In this document: in pieces, positions 1 through 10,745 of the stretch
Layout: each line of letters starts with the position of its first letter
Numbering within the stretch: the first letter of the stretch is position 1
DNA from: Boesenbergia rotunda
Lineage: Eukaryota; Streptophyta; Magnoliopsida; Zingiberales; Zingiberaceae
Assembly: GCA_024364735.1 (NCBI GenBank)
Contig: JAGFNQ010009408.1
Span: 1 to 64,000, forward strand
Direction: 5' to 3'
DNA: 64,000 bases
The notes under the pieces: generated by a model
Databases searched by the model: none
What the model saw: only the letters and a program-made list of their open reading frames with translations
What the model was told of the DNA's origin: nothing
Program-made: the position numbers and the translations under genes

Positions 1-335
1 ATCATTCTTATCATGCATAACCATGACATATCATTCATAAACATGGCATATCATTCGTAAACATGGCATATCATTCATAACATGGCATATCATTCATAAG
101 CATAGCATATCATGTATAACCATGGCATATCATTCATAAACATGGCATAATTCGTAAGCATGGCATATCATTCATAACATAGCATATCATTCATAAGCAT
201 AGCATATCATGTATAACCATGGCATATCATTCATAAACATGGCATATCATTCGTAAGCATGGCATATCATTCATAACATAGCATATCATTCATAAGCATA
301 GCATATCATGTATAACCATGGCATATATTCATAAA
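1..335. repeat. Tandem 20-bp repeat with ~99-bp higher-order period (copy 1)
   Basis: Units of the type CATGGCATATCATTCATAA(A/G) follow each other with small changes. The variant beginning CATGTATAACC recurs at 111, 208 and 307, so five 20-bp units form a ~98-bp higher-order unit. The array is not spaced by unique sequence. It lies in the 3' half of the LTR in element orientation. Confidence 0.85.
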
Positions 336-1580
336 CATAAATCACATCTTACCATAGGGCCATTGGGACCCTTACTTGGAATAAATCTTAACTATTATCC
401 TATTAACCCTTATTGGCCGAAACTTATGGAGTCCCAAGGCCATGTGATAATTCACACAATCACCATCCTTCATCCTTATATCATGGCACAACACATAAAC
501 ATATGCTTGAAGTTAAAGACTCAACCCTAACCCTTGGGTCCTTGGGGTTGGCCGAACCATATGGGCCTCTAGGGTGCTCCAAAAATTCCCAAAATTTATA
601 CTTAACTTATAAAACATCATCAGGGAGCATTAAATAACATATCATGATTTTTAACATTATAGACATTTAAATCATGGTGGCCGAAACCCATAAACATAGG
701 GACCTTGGTTTTGTCCCTTTCATGTTGGCCGAAACCCTAGAGTGTCCTAGGTACTCCAAAAATTCCCAAAAATTACACTTAACTTCTAAACATCATAAGG
801 GAACATCAAATAACATTATCATGATTTTTAACATATTTCTAGACATTTAAACATAGTGGCCGAAACCCTTGAACTAAAGGTTCTGGGTTTTGCTTCTTTC
901 ATGTTGGCCGAGACCCTAGGGTGTCCTAGGGTACTCCAAAAATCCCCAAAAATTACAATTAACTTCTAAACATCATAAGGGAACATAAATAATATTATCA
1001 TGATTTTTAACATATTTCTAGACATTTAAAACATAGTGGCCGAAACCCTTGAACTAAGGTTCTGGGTTTTTGCTTCTTTCATGTTGGCCGAGACCCTAGG
1101 GTGTCCTAGGGTACTCCAAAAATCCCCCAAAAATTACAATTAACTTATAAACATCATAAGGGAACATCAAATAATATTATCATGATTTTTAGCATAATTA
1201 TGGACCTTTAAAACATGCTGGTCCGAAACCTTTGAACATAGGAGCCTTGATTTTTGTTCCCTTCAAATTAAATCCGAAACTCACCCATATATCAAGCCAA
1301 AAATCATGGAAAACATTGGTAACTATTATACCACAGGTGAGGGAGTCTTACCTTAGTTTCTTGATTTTTCGAACCTTGAAAGAGGAGAAGGAAGAGGACT
1401 CGGTATCTCTTGACCACAACTAATCCTTGTCACCTTGTAGGAACTTGAGATCTTGAGAGATGAGACCTCTTGTGAAGTTTTCTCCAAGGCACTCCTCCCT
1501 TTGGTGCTCGGCAAGATGAGGAATGAAGTGGAGAGGAAATGCACTTGATTGAGAGAATAAGTAACTCCCAAAACTCCTCT

Positions 1581-1589
1581 CATTATAAC
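1581..1589 (-). promoter_or_regulatory. TATA-like box, G1 3' LTR
   Basis: The minus strand reads GTTATAATG. Its position relative to the upstream tRNA-like module (~94 bp) equals that in the other G1 LTR. A weak match to a TATA box; no start-site evidence. Confidence 0.3.
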
Positions 1590-1682
1590 CCATCAAGGAG
1601 GCAAATGAAGAGCCTCTCCATGACTCTTCACCTCCTTTTACCTCTTAACTATCCTCCACTTCAATTACTCATAAGAATTCCT

Positions 1683-1753
1683 TGCTAGGTGAGTTGGTTA
1701 AGGCTTACATGGTTGTTCAAGAGGTCCAAGGTTCAATCCTTGGCTCATGCACC
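1683..1753 (+). other. tRNA-like module, antisense to G1 (copy 1)
   Basis: The plus strand shows an A-box-like segment (GTGAGTTGGTTAAGGC) whose flanks pair as a D arm (GTGAG with CTTAC), then a T arm CCAAGG-TTCAAT-CCTTGG. The B box is GGTTCAATCC, one base shorter than the usual 11. The acceptor arm is poor, so this is a relic or a Pol III-type internal promoter, not a functional tRNA gene. Confidence 0.6.
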
Positions 1754-2125
1754 TTTATTTTTATTTTATTTTCATTTCATTTATTTTATTATTTTTATTT
1801 CTTAAATTCTGAAAATCCCCCCTAAAATCACCCATAATTATGCTAATATTCCTAAATAAAATTCTTTTATATTTATATTAATTTTTCCTAATTTATATAA
1901 ATTTTTACCTAATTAATACCTATTTTTGGAGCCCATTTAAAGCTCATTAGTACTTAGTTTTCTCAATTTAAATGAGAAAACATGGATTTCTAGGCCCAAT
2001 TTTACATAATTATTTCTGGGCCCCTCGGAAAATTATCTAGACATGCTCAATATTTTAAGAAAATATTAAGAGAATTTTCCGGGTCGTTACAATCCCCCAT
2101 ACCTCTTGAAAGTTCGTCCTCGAAC

Positions 2126-2265
2126 TTAGAATAATTCCGGATACTTGCGCATCATTTCGTCCTCGCGTTCCCAGGTAGCTTCCTCGAACCGCTGGCTTCG
2201 CCATAAGATCTTGACTAGAGGTACCTCCTTATTCCTTAGCTTTTGTCCATTAGTTATGAAACTCT
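2126..2265 (-). pseudogene. Remnant C-terminus of gypsy polyprotein (chromodomain-like tail)
   Basis: The minus strand translates to a tail containing LRNKEVPLVK, FEEATWERED and the ending KYPELF-stop (stop at 2126-2128). G2 ends the same way (LRNKEMPLVK, FEEATWEREE, LKYPELF). This is the end of a chromodomain-like region after integrase. Everything upstream of about 2265 has no similarity to G2 that I can see, so this is a fragment of about 45 codons kept beside the purine tract. It may be retained because the DNA is needed in cis for plus-strand priming rather than for its protein. Confidence 0.75.
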
Positions 2266-4039
2266 TAGATCAAAATTTATACATCTTTAGGATTTCTACG
2301 TACCATAATAACTGCTTCTACTCTTCGTACTATCATATCATTCTATTCATTATGCTACATTTCTACACTTAGGTGCTTCTAATAGATAACTATGATTTAC
2401 TCTCAAACATCTTTTTTTTTCTAGCTCTAATTGTTTATCACTGTTTCTATTACTTATTGTCAAAATTTTGTCTACTCTTAAGTTATACACGAAAGAGTAT
2501 AATTTAACGTATTCCTGGTTAATTTGCTACTTCAAACAAGACTCTAACTTTCACTTACTATGCACCAATTTATCATCTATGCCCCAACTAATTACTCCGA
2601 AGCTCTTCTCAATTGGGATTGATTTCCAAGTCTCTGCTTCTCACATACATCTTTTATCTGTATTAAACTAAACAAAAATTACGATTAGTATTATATGATT
2701 CTCTTTTATTAGGACACGACAAGAATTCTGATTATATTTCACTTACTAATAAATTATATTAAATATTCATTGCCTAACTCTACCCATCAGAATCTAAAAG
2801 AAAATACCACTTACACTTGTATGAAAGATGATTTGGAGTATTCATTTCATTGTTTTCGCTCAATCCAAATTACTTTACTGTCTATTCTTTACTGTTCTCA
2901 TGAACTGTTACTATCATAATTTAACCACATATTATACTAAACTTTTAACTTTCTGTGATATCTTTCCCATAGTCTTCTTTCACGTATCTAAATACCTTTT
3001 TCTCATTTATCAGCCATGCTTTCTCCACTCTAATCGCAAAATCACATTCTTATGATCTCCGTATTTTACTTCTCTATCAAGAATTTATAAAATATCCCTA
3101 TATCGATCTTCTCCAAAATCCATACCTTATTAGATCGTTTCACCTAGTAGGTTTGCTTGAAAGGAAGTTCTTACTACATTCTTGCCCTGATAACACTAAC
3201 CTCTAGTTCCTTCATATAGAGTCATAGCTAAGGTCCTATTCGCTGATCTCTATCACGCCTTCTTTTGCATATCTAGTTCTTACTCTCTTTCTTTCCTGTA
3301 TCAAGAATATTACCCTATGGCTACTACTATATATATATATCTGCTTGAAAATTTCAATAACTTAACACATTAATCTATTCCTAATAGATATACATCTCTA
3401 AGTCCTCATTTCATATCCACTACAATCTCTTAGAATACCTATACCAAATACTCTACTCCCTTAATACTACAGTTAATAAGTCTCCCTTAATAACGCACCA
3501 TCCTTTCTTTACAGCTATGCTCATCACTAAATATTAACATACACCTTTTATCAGCAGTACAAACTTGCTTTGGTCCACCACTTTTCTTAATTCCAACCAG
3601 TCATGACACTCATACAGATAATGTCCTCATTACTTTACACGTTCCTCCTCTCACATCTACTTGCTCTCCTTTTCCGATTTACTCTGTTTTGCCACCACTC
3701 AATCATTTCCTATATCCATCCTACCTGACGGTAGCTACTTAAGTTAAATCTCTACGGATCACCCTCGCTCTCTATAAAATACATGTAAGGCTACTATAAG
3801 TGATTGCTATTCCTACCCCTATATTCTTCTAAATATCTAATTCCTAAAATAAGATAAAGCATCATTAGTCGTTACTTATCGTAACGTACTTTTCATCATC
3901 AATACCGTTCATACTTGCATATTCTATAGTCATAGGTATCATCATTCTAGAACCATAATAGAACATAAAATATACTTAAAGGTACTTACTTGGAAGCTGC
4001 AGGAAGAGGGCTTGATGTGTGTGTAGTGAGATGGTAACT

Positions 4040-4051
4040 GCTCTGATACCA
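4040..4051 (-). promoter_or_regulatory. Primer-binding site of G1 (tRNA-iMet type)
   Basis: The minus strand reads TGGTATCAGAGC three bases after the LTR end. It is complementary to the 3' end of initiator tRNA-Met and matches the G2 site. It fixes the element orientation as minus. Confidence 0.9.
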
Positions 4052-5551
4052 ACCTGTAACGCCCGCTTTTTTTTTCCTAAAGCGGCGTTACGCTGACATA
4101 CTTAAGGCATGTAACATCATACTGCAGCGGAATAACTTAAACCTTACATATATATGCCCATACTACCATCCCTCATACAATGACATGGAACTTATCATAT
4201 GAACGTCATACTTAACATCATATCATAACATGCTTAACATCATACCATAAGGTTCATATCATATCATACTTGACATCTTATCATAAAGTTCCATAAGTCA
4301 CTATTCGAGCATATAGGTAGCGAAAATAAAGTTCTTAGCATAAACGGTTAACACATTCGATTTCATGGGCCAAGTCACCATCACACACATATTTCAGGCC
4401 CTCCTGCTGCTTCCTCGTTATCCCCTTGCATGATCTGCGGTATAAGGAAAGAAGACTATAAGCACACAGGCTTAGTAAGACTCTTTCCTACTCACTAAAA
4501 TCATTCGTCATTCATTCATCATCATATGGAACATAAGCATCATAAACATCTCTATCATAGCATAAAGCATAAACATAGGCATAAATCTAATTGAACATTC
4601 TTATCATGGCATAAAGTATAAACATAGGCATAAGCATAATTAAACATTCTAAGCATGGCATCATATGTGGCATGAACATAAGCATAAGATGTAAATCAAC
4701 CATAGGCATACTTTCTAGCATATCAAGCATAGACATCGTAAACATTCTAAGCATGACATGATACACGATATAACATAACTTAATAAACTTTCCTAGCATG
4801 GCATGAGACATGGCATAAATATAAACATAAGATATAAACCAACCTATATGGCATAAACATAGGCATACATTCTAGGATATCATAAGAGCATCTTCTTACC
4901 ATAATCATAACATGGATCATTCATTCTCATACATATCTTTTAACATGGAGTATAAGCATAACACATCATTATCATAACATAATGCATAACATGAATGGAG
5001 GCTTGAGTGGAATGCATATACATATATGGATGCTTAGTTTAAAATCATACTTTTCATGAACATACTTTTCATAAACATACTTTTCCATAATGAATGCATG
5101 GGCAATGCATATATATCATAAGGATGCTTAATCTTTTAAAAACATACTTTTCAATTCTTAACATAATCATCATAACATCATTTGGGGTCCCCGGCTTGTA
5201 CCACATACATACATCATAGCGCGCATCCCTAGTAAATCCAAGGTAGCTAGCCCCGACCTACTAGGGTAAGGATAGCATAATCGGTAGTCCCCGAACCGAG
5301 GCGCTTCTTAAGGAGCCCATCCCTGTTGCACAGCTCCGGTAGTGCCAGAACCGTGGACAGCTGCGGTAGTCCATAACCGGGGCGTTCTTAAGGTGCCCAT
5401 CCCTTGGACCCATACTTCGGTCCGGTACAAGCCCATACATAAAGTAAAAATACTTTTCATGCTTCATCATTCATAAGCCATTCATAGCATACTTATCATG
5501 GCATCATTCTTATCATGAACATGATCATAACATACTCGTCGTAACATCATT

Positions 5552-5890
5552 CTTATCATGCATAACCATGGCATATCATTCATAAACATGGCATATCATT
5601 CGTAAACATGACATATCATTCATAACATGGCATATCATTCATAAGCATAGCATATCATGTATAACCATGGCATATCATTCATAAACATGGCATATCATTC
5701 GTAAGCATGGCATATCATTCATAACATAGCATATCATTCATAAGCATAGCATATCATGTATAACCATGGCATATCATTCATAAACATGGCATATCATTCG
5801 TAAGCATGGCATATCATTCATAACATAGCATATCATTCATAAGCATAGCATATCATGTATAACCATGGCATATCATTCATAAACATAAAT
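5552..5890. repeat. Tandem 20-bp repeat with 99-bp higher-order period (copy 2)
   Basis: Same array as at 1-335. The CATGTATAACC variant falls at 5656, 5755 and 5854, a regular 99-bp spacing. The array lies in the 3' half of the LTR in element orientation, downstream of the putative TATA box. Confidence 0.85.
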
Positions 5891-7136
5891 CACATCTTAC
5901 CATAGGGCCATTGGGACCCTTACTTGGAATAAATCTTAACTATTATCCTATTAACCCTTATTGGCCGAAACTTATGGAGTCCCAAGGCCATGTGATAATT
6001 CACACAATCACCATCCTTCATCCTTATATCATGGCAACACACATAAACATATGCTTGAAGTTAAAGACTCAACCCTAACCCTTGGGTCCTTGGGGTTGGC
6101 CGAACCATATGGGCCTCTAGGGTGCTCCAAAAATTCCCAAAATTTATACTTAACTTATAAACATCATCAAGGAGCATTAAATAACATCATCATGATTTTT
6201 AACATGTTTATAGACATTTAAATCATGGTGGCCGAAACCCATAAACATAGGGACCTTGGTTTTGTCCCTTGCATGTTGGCCGAAACCCTAGAGTGTCCTA
6301 GGGTACTCCAAAAATTCCCAAAAATTACACTTAACTTCTAAAAATCATAAGGGAACATCAAATAACATTATCATGATTTTTAACATATTTCTAGACATTT
6401 AAACATAGTGGCCAAAACCCTTGAACTAAAGGTTCTGGGTTTTTGCTTCTTTCATGTTGGCCGAGACCCTAGGGTGTCCTAGGTTACTCCAAAAATCCCC
6501 AAAAATTACAATTAACTTCTAAACATCATTAGGGAACATCAAATAAAATTATCATGATTTTTAACATATTTCTAGACATTTAAAACATAGTGGCCCAAAC
6601 CCTTGAAATAAAGGTTCTGGGTTTTTGCTTCTTTCATGTTGGCCGAGACCCTAGGGTGTCCTAGGGTACTCCAAAAATCCCCAAAAATTACAATTAACTT
6701 ATAAACATCATAAGGGAACATAAAATAATATTATCATGATTTTTAGCATAATTTTGGACCTTTAAAACATGCTGTCCGAAACCTTTGAACATAGGAGCCT
6801 TGATTTTTGTTTCCCTTCAACATTAAATCCGAAACTCACCCATATATCAAGCCAAAAATCATGGAAAACATTGGTAACTATTATACCATAGGTGAGGGAG
6901 TCTTACCTTAGTTTTCTTGATTTTTTGAACCTTGAAAGAGGAGAAGGAAGAGGACTCGGTATCTCTTGATCACAACTAATCCTTGTCACCTTGTAGGAAC
7001 TTGAGATCTTGAGAGATGAGACCTCTTGTGAAGTTTTCTCCAAGGCACTCCTCCCTTTGGTGCTCGGCAAGATGAGGAATGAAGTGGAGAGGAAATGCAC
7101 TTGTTTGAGAGAATAAGTAACTCCCAAAACTCCTCT

Positions 7137-7145
7137 CATTATAAC
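7137..7145 (-). promoter_or_regulatory. TATA-like box, G1 5' LTR
   Basis: Minus strand GTTATAATG, 94 bp downstream (element sense) of the tRNA-like module. A more canonical box (TATAAAG) occurs at the equivalent place in the related LTR fragment at 36909-36915, which supports the position. Confidence 0.35.
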
Positions 7146-7238
7146 CCATCAAGGAGGCAAATGAAGAGCCTCTCCATGACTCTTCACCTCCTTTTACCTC
7201 TTAACTATCCTCCACTTCAATTACTCATAAGAATTCCT

Positions 7239-7309
7239 TGCTAGGTGAGTTGGTTAAGGCTTACATGGTTGTTCAAGAGGTCCAAGGTTCAATCCTTGGC
7301 TCATGCACC
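7239..7309 (+). other. tRNA-like module, antisense to G1 (copy 2)
   Basis: Same sequence as 1683-1753: D-arm-like segment with GTTGGTTAAGG in the loop, T arm CCAAGG/CCTTGG, 10-base B box. It lies 338-408 bp from the LTR start and is transcribed, if at all, against the element. Confidence 0.6.
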
Positions 7310-7647
7310 TTTATTTTTATTTTATTTTCATTTCATTTATTTTATTATTTTTATTTCTTAAATTCCAAAAATCTCCCCTAAAATCACCCATAATTATGCT
7401 AATATTCATAAATAAAATTCTTTTATATTTATATTAATTTTTCCTAATTTATATAAATTTTTACCTAATTAATACCTATTTTTGGAGCTCATTTAAAGCT
7501 CATTAGTACTTAGTTTTCTCAATTTAAATGAGAAAACATGGATTTCTAGGCCCAATTTTACATAATTATTTCTGGGCCCCTCGGAAAATTATCTAGACAT
7601 GCTCAATATTTTAAGAAAGTATTAAGAGAATTTTTCGGGTCGTTACA

Positions 7648-8805
7648 AGAAGTTACCTCTTCATCATCCGAAGATGATGAAGCCGTGTTTGCGGAGCTTG
7701 AAGTTTCTTCACTGCTCTCCTCTCCAAGAGCCATGAGAGCCACTTGCCTTGTGCTCTTCTCCTCCTTCTCATCATCGGATGAACTAGAGGATTACTCATC
7801 CCAAGAAGCCTTCAAGGCTTTCTTCTTCTTCTTGGATTTTTCTTCTTTTCTTTTGGGTTTCTCCTCCTTTTTATGCTTCGGACATTCATTCTTGAAATGT
7901 CCTCTCCTACCACACTCAAAGCAAGATGCATTATTCTTATCAAGCTTGAATTCACTAGTGTTACCTTTCCTTTTGAACAGTCGGTCTCTTCGCATCATCC
8001 TTCGCACGAAGTTCGCCATCTCGGATGAAGAAGAGCCACTGCCATCTTCCTCTGAGTTTGACTCGGATTCGGAGGAAGATGAAGATGATGAAATCTCTTT
8101 CTCCTTCTTCTTCTCCTTCTTCTTCTTAATGGTCCGGTCCCCTGCAACTAAGGCAATCCCCTTCTCCTTGGGGCCTTTGTTAGTCATTTCATGCAATTCC
8201 ATCTCACAAAATAAATCATCTAATTTCACAATAGATAAATCCTTGGATACTTTGTAGGCATCCACCATGGATGACCACAAAGCATTCCTTGGAAATGCTT
8301 TCAAGACATACCTCACAAGGTCGCGATTCTCGTCCTTTTCATCAATTGAATGAAGTCCATTAAGAACTTCCTTGAACCGGCTATGGAGCTCACTTACCGA
8401 CTCATTCTCCTTCATGGAGAGATTTTGAAGCTGATTGAGGAACAAGTCCCTCTTTGCAATCCTCGAGACTCGGGTGCCTTCATGGAGCTCTATGAGTTTG
8501 TTCCATAAATCTTTTGCACTCGTGAAGGGACCAACCTTGATGAGTTGGTCTTTGTTCATGCCGCATTGTAGAGTGACAACCGCCTTAGCGTCGGCTTCAC
8601 TTTTCCTTGTTTGGTCGGCAGTCCACCGTGAAGATTCGAGTTCCTTACCTTCATCATCCTTAGGAGGGATGAATCCTTCCTTCACCGCGAACCACGTATG
8701 GATATCCATCTTCAAATAGTATTCCATTTTTGATCTCCAATATTGGAAGTCGGCGCCATCAAAGAATGGAGGTCGGGTGGTGGAGAAGCCTTCTCTCAAA
8801 GCCAT
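7648..8805 (-). pseudogene. Sirevirus gag (E), interrupted
   Basis: Nucleocapsid/capsid protein of a copia element, which packages the RNA in the cytoplasm. Start ATG at 8803-8805, about 45 bases after the primer site. The N-terminus (REGFSTTRPPFFDGADF, YWRSKMEYYL) is the usual copia gag start and matches the gags of A and C in this window. A UBN2-type gag domain spans residues ~60-215, followed by a Lys/Glu- and Ser-rich stretch and a CCHC knuckle (CFECGRRGHFKNEC, near residue 294). A TAA at 7792-7794 ends the 337-codon frame right after WDE. The same frame then continues acidic and Ser-rich with ALMALGEE until G1 cuts it at 7648. The frame is otherwise clean, so the copy is fairly young. 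Confidence 0.85.
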
Positions 8806-8849
8806 CTTATTGAAAACTCTCGGTTGTTAATCCGTGTATAGAGCCCCTC

Positions 8850-8861
8850 GCTCTGATACCA
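8850..8861 (-). promoter_or_regulatory. Primer-binding site of E
   Basis: Minus strand TGGTATCAGAGC two bases after the LTR, complementary to initiator tRNA-Met. Confidence 0.9.
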
Positions 8862-9874
8862 CTTGTTGGGTACAAGATGGCTATAGAGGGGGGTGAATAT
8901 AGACAATCGCTTGCCCCTTGAGTACTTATCACGATTTCTGCAACTCAAATATCAGTAGCACAGCGGAAAGAATAGAAAACAGAGTATGCAGTAAAACCGA
9001 AACGAAAGCAAAACAAACACAACTAGCAAGATCGCTAACACGGAGGGTTTACAAGGTTCGGGGATAATTTGCCCCTACTCCTTGGCGTGCCCTTAAGGTG
9101 GGCGATCCCTTGATCGTCGGCAGATCAAGCCCCGGTTAACACCGGATATGAAGCAACCTCCTTCTCGGTGGAGAAACCTCTCCACAGCGTGTTTCACACA
9201 ATGATATATAATAAGCACAATGAAACAACAACAAGAAAGTCTTACTCAAACACTTAGAGAGAACAAAACACAGCAAGCTTCCCTGAGCTCCACCCAGTGG
9301 CGATCTCACGCAAACCCCGTCTGCTTCGTGTCTTCCCACTGTCGGACTCCAAGCTTCTTGTTTTCTCCTTCAAGCGCTCAAGTATGATGATTGCTCCTCA
9401 ATAGCTTGCTTAGAATAATTGGAGAACTCAAGAACAGCAACCTTTTCGCTCAGGAACTCAAGAGCACGAAGAAATTCAACAAGTATCAACTGTAAGTCAT
9501 ATTGAACTCCACTCTCGCGTTCCTTTTTGTTTCTCCGCCAAGCGACAGATGACACCATCTCTGTAGCTCCCAGCTACTCATCTGCCAACGCCAGCCTCTA
9601 CTGAGCTATCTCTGGACTCACTGAGCTCCTCAGCCAAGCCCCAGTCTTAGCTCCAGTCCGCAGCTCGCCGTTGCAACCTGAGATGGGAAAAGGGACAAAC
9701 CTGCTCCAAGGAAAGCACGCCTTGACTTCTCCTTGAGTGTTTGAGTCTTCCTCTGTCACCTGAAACTCAATCAGAGCATTAGAGCAGAAGATCAAGCAAC
9801 ATATCAACATACATCAGCAAATCGGATTCGGTCAGACACTCTGAACACGTCTGTCAATGGAATTTGAATTAAAG

Positions 9875-10315
9875 TGATCGGTCACCGGACCGATCCAGGG
9901 TGTGTGGATCGATCACCAGATCGATCCACTGCTTTGCCGGGATTCCCAGCTCTCGCAGCTATACACTCCTGATCGGTCACCAGACCGATCAGGGTGAAGC
10001 CTGATCGGTCACCAGACCGATCAGATTGGATCCTGATCGGTCATCCAGACCGATCAGAGCAGATGAACAGTAACTTTTTAATCAAATCCAAGATCCCTGA
10101 TCGGTCACCAGACCGATCCAAGACTTTGATCAGCAAGGGAACTCACTCACCGTTTGCTCCCTGATCAGTCACCAGACCGATCAGAAGCAAGACAGCAAGG
10201 AAGCAGCCTGCTCCCTGATCGGTCACCAGACAGATCAGACATAGCTGGATCGGTCACCAGACCGATCCACTAAGGAGCAGCGTGCCAATGTCCCTGATCG
10301 GTCACCAGACCGATA
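9875..10315. repeat. Array of ten short hairpins, GATCGGTC-ACCA-GACCGATC type
   Basis: Perfect or near-perfect inverted repeats with a 3-5 base loop begin at about 9875, 9906, 9969, 10001, 10033, 10098, 10162, 10216, 10247 and 10294, separated by unrelated spacers of about 8-50 bases. The first copy contains CACCGGAC, the core I recall from palindromic LTR motifs of maize Sireviruses. Substitutions in one arm are compensated in the second copy (GATCGATC/GATCGATC). Confidence 0.9.
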
Positions 10316-10326
10316 CAGTGACTCAA

Positions 10327-10745
10327 CCCTAGCCCTCCAAGTTAGGAATTCATCCACCTTAGCCCTCCAAGCTAAGGATTTTTCCATCTAACTCTCCAAG
10401 TTGGGAATTTGCACCTAACCCTCCAAGTTAGGACTTTTCACCTAGCCCTCCAAGCTAGGACTTTTCACCTAGCCCTCCAAGCTAGGACTTTTCACCCAAC
10501 TCTTCCGAGTTAGAACATCATCCAACCTAGCCCTCCAAGCTAGGCACCTAACCCTCCAAGCCAGGACTTTTTCACCTAATTCTCCAGGATGGGAATTTGC
10601 ACCTAACCCTCCAGGTTAGGACTTTTCACCTAGCCCTCCAAGCTAGGACTTTTCACCCAACCCTTCCGAATTAGGACTTTTCCAACACCTAGCCCTCCAA
10701 GCTAGGATTTTCCACACCTAACCCTCCAGGTTAGGATTCTCCATA
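10327..10745. repeat. Tandem CCTAGC-CCTCCAA-GCTAGG repeats
   Basis: About 15-17 units of ~26 bp, each with short inverted arms (CCTAGC/GCTAGG or CCTAAC/GTTAGG) around CCTCCAA and followed by ACTTTTCAC or a variant. The array lies close to the LTR start in element orientation. A related array (CCTAGCAGCCCTTCGCTAGG type) lies in the LTR at 54501-55913. Confidence 0.85.

Larger units (their letters stand above)
1..2091 (-). repeat. G1 3' LTR, partial
   Basis: Matches about 5555-7647 with scattered substitutions and small indels. It ends at 2091 in GGGTCGTTACA, the reverse complement of the LTR start. The missing ~1.5 kb lies left of the window. It contains the 20-bp repeat array (1-335), several repeats of a block carrying GGCCGAAACCCT, a TATA-like box on the minus strand (about 1581-1589) and the tRNA-like module (1683-1753). 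Confidence 0.85.
2092..4054 (-). other. G1 interior, mostly non-coding
   Basis: About 1.96 kb between the LTRs, AT-rich, with no reading frame of recognisable family. On the minus strand the first ~110 bases after the primer site resemble the G2 leader, and the last ~170 bases resemble the G2 pol tail followed by a purine tract (GAGGTATGGGGGAT, minus strand, just inside 2091). The middle (about 2270-3940) matches nothing else in the window. A short TA run sits at about 3330-3341. The structure fits a large retrotransposon derivative whose coding core was replaced. Confidence 0.7.
1..7647 (-). mobile_element. G1: Ty3/gypsy-like non-autonomous LTR element, left end outside the window
   Basis: Two near-identical long sequences (1-2091 and the right part of 4055-7647) flank a short interior. 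Read on the minus strand the order is LTR starting TGTAACGACCCG (at 7647), LTR end GGGCGTTACA (at 4055), tRNA-Met primer site, ~2.0-kb interior, pol tail, purine tract, second LTR. The 5' leader next to the primer site and the last codons of pol closely resemble those of G2 (40478-50823), so both belong to one lineage. No full gag, protease, RT or integrase is present. The right end lies inside the gag/post-gag region of Sirevirus E, so G1 is younger than E. The left end, and thus the target duplication, is not visible. Confidence 0.85.
4055..7647 (-). repeat. G1 5' LTR, complete (3593 bp)
   Basis: Bounded by TGTAAC at 4055 and GTTACA at 7647 (TG...CA with inverted TGTAAC/GTTACA ends). An unusually long LTR. 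In element orientation: LTR start; tRNA-like module on the opposite strand; TATA-like box (7137-7145); repeated blocks with AGGGTTTCGGCC; the 20-bp array (5552-5890); a second, degenerate CATAA-rich stretch (about 4490-5540) split by a GC-richer segment (about 5190-5440); and the LTR end with a run of A's. Short reading frames inside are not conserved and I do not call them genes. Confidence 0.9.

Noticed and set aside
1..335. CRISPR-like appearance of regular 20-bp repeats
   Set aside because: Repeats are contiguous without unique spacers, lie inside a plant LTR and recur in its partner LTR.
1683..1753. Functional tRNA gene
   Set aside because: Poor acceptor arm, no clear anticodon arm, short B box in most copies; better called a tRNA-like module.
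7685..8257. 190-codon plus-strand frame
   Set aside because: Reverse-strand shadow of the Ser/Glu/Lys-rich gag of E.
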